Shown here piece by piece: positions 40,045-40,076 of a DNA stretch of 40,076 bases. Within the stretch, counting starts at the first letter, position 1. Each line of letters starts with the position of its first letter. The notes under the pieces were generated by a model, which was given only the letters and a program-made list of their open reading frames with translations, did not search any database and had not been told where the DNA came from. The DNA is from Parvimonas parva. Its GTDB lineage: Bacteria; Bacillota; Clostridia; Tissierellales; Peptoniphilaceae. The stretch spans positions 4,782 through 44,857 of the forward strand of contig NZ_JACVDA010000016.1 of assembly GCF_016552165.1 (NCBI RefSeq), in the 5' to 3' direction. The position numbers were made by a program, and so were the translations under genes.

Positions 40045-40076
40045 TCTCAAAGAGGTATAATAGTAATTGAACAAAA

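Noticed and set aside
1-40056. CRISPR arrays, tRNA and rRNA genes
   Set aside because: I saw no regularly spaced direct repeats of CRISPR type, no cloverleaf with a TTCGA arm and no rRNA-like stretch on either strand.

Overview
The window comes from a low-GC, AT-rich Gram-positive anaerobe. Supporting signs are strong AGGAGG ribosome sites, TTGACA-17-TATAAT promoters, LPXTG-like wall-anchored proteins with a YSIRK-type signal, pyruvate formate-lyase fermentation and ECF vitamin uptake. The gene set fits a Parvimonas/Peptoniphilus-type Firmicute (Tissierellia). That placement is inference from gene content and base composition, not from a marker gene.

Layout. 1-4.6 kb: two surface proteins on the minus strand, a thioester-domain adhesin cut by the left edge and a multi-domain LPKTS-anchored protein whose promoter spacer is a (TA)n tract. 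4.9-10.4 kb: a two-component system and a FtsX/MacB-type ABC exporter operon (permease, ATPase, permease). Four 11-bp direct repeats upstream of the exporter look like response-regulator boxes. 10.8-12.3 kb: a YjeM-like amino-acid permease. 12.6-15.0 kb: a YtrA-type GntR regulator with an ABC-2 transporter. 15.2-16.4 kb: ccdA preceded by a thioredoxin-like gene with an in-frame TGA at the first position of its CxxC motif, followed by a plausible bacterial SECIS hairpin. This is most likely a selenoprotein. 16.6-19.8 kb: a vitamin B6 module (ECF S component, pyridoxal kinase, divergent MocR/PdxR regulator) plus a GNAT acetyltransferase. 19.9-23.3 kb: a Cthe_2159-like beta-helix lipoprotein and a second two-component system. 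23.4-26.5 kb: pflA and pflB, with a Crp/Fnr-type palindrome centred at -41.5 of the inferred pflB promoter. 26.9-31.0 kb: M18 aminopeptidase, a PadR/HAAS-DUF4097 pair and a threonine aldolase. 31.3-37.0 kb: a divergent orphan PurD-like ATP-grasp protein, a leucine-rich-repeat surface protein and an ABC-F ATPase. The LRR gene sits between two identical 38-bp terminator copies, which suggests insertion into an older purD/abcF convergent junction. 37.2-40.0 kb: a purine permease under a ykkC-family riboswitch, a free-methionine-sulfoxide reductase and a YdcF/SanA-like protein. The right edge carries a 45-bp dispersed repeat also found upstream of pflB.

How the parts work together. Several small units pair a regulator with the genes it probably controls: GntR with its ABC transporter, PadR with HAAS-DUF4097, PdxR with B6 uptake, and response regulator with exporter. 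In most of these an operator-like repeat is visible in the right place. The surface-protein loci show the clearest signs of recent change: a TA tract, tandem repeats, duplicated flanks and variant sorting signals. The Sec thioredoxin/CcdA pair, with fRMsr elsewhere in the window, points to extracytoplasmic thiol redox and methionine-oxide repair in an anaerobe exposed to host oxidants. No tRNA, rRNA, CRISPR array or intact insertion sequence was seen.
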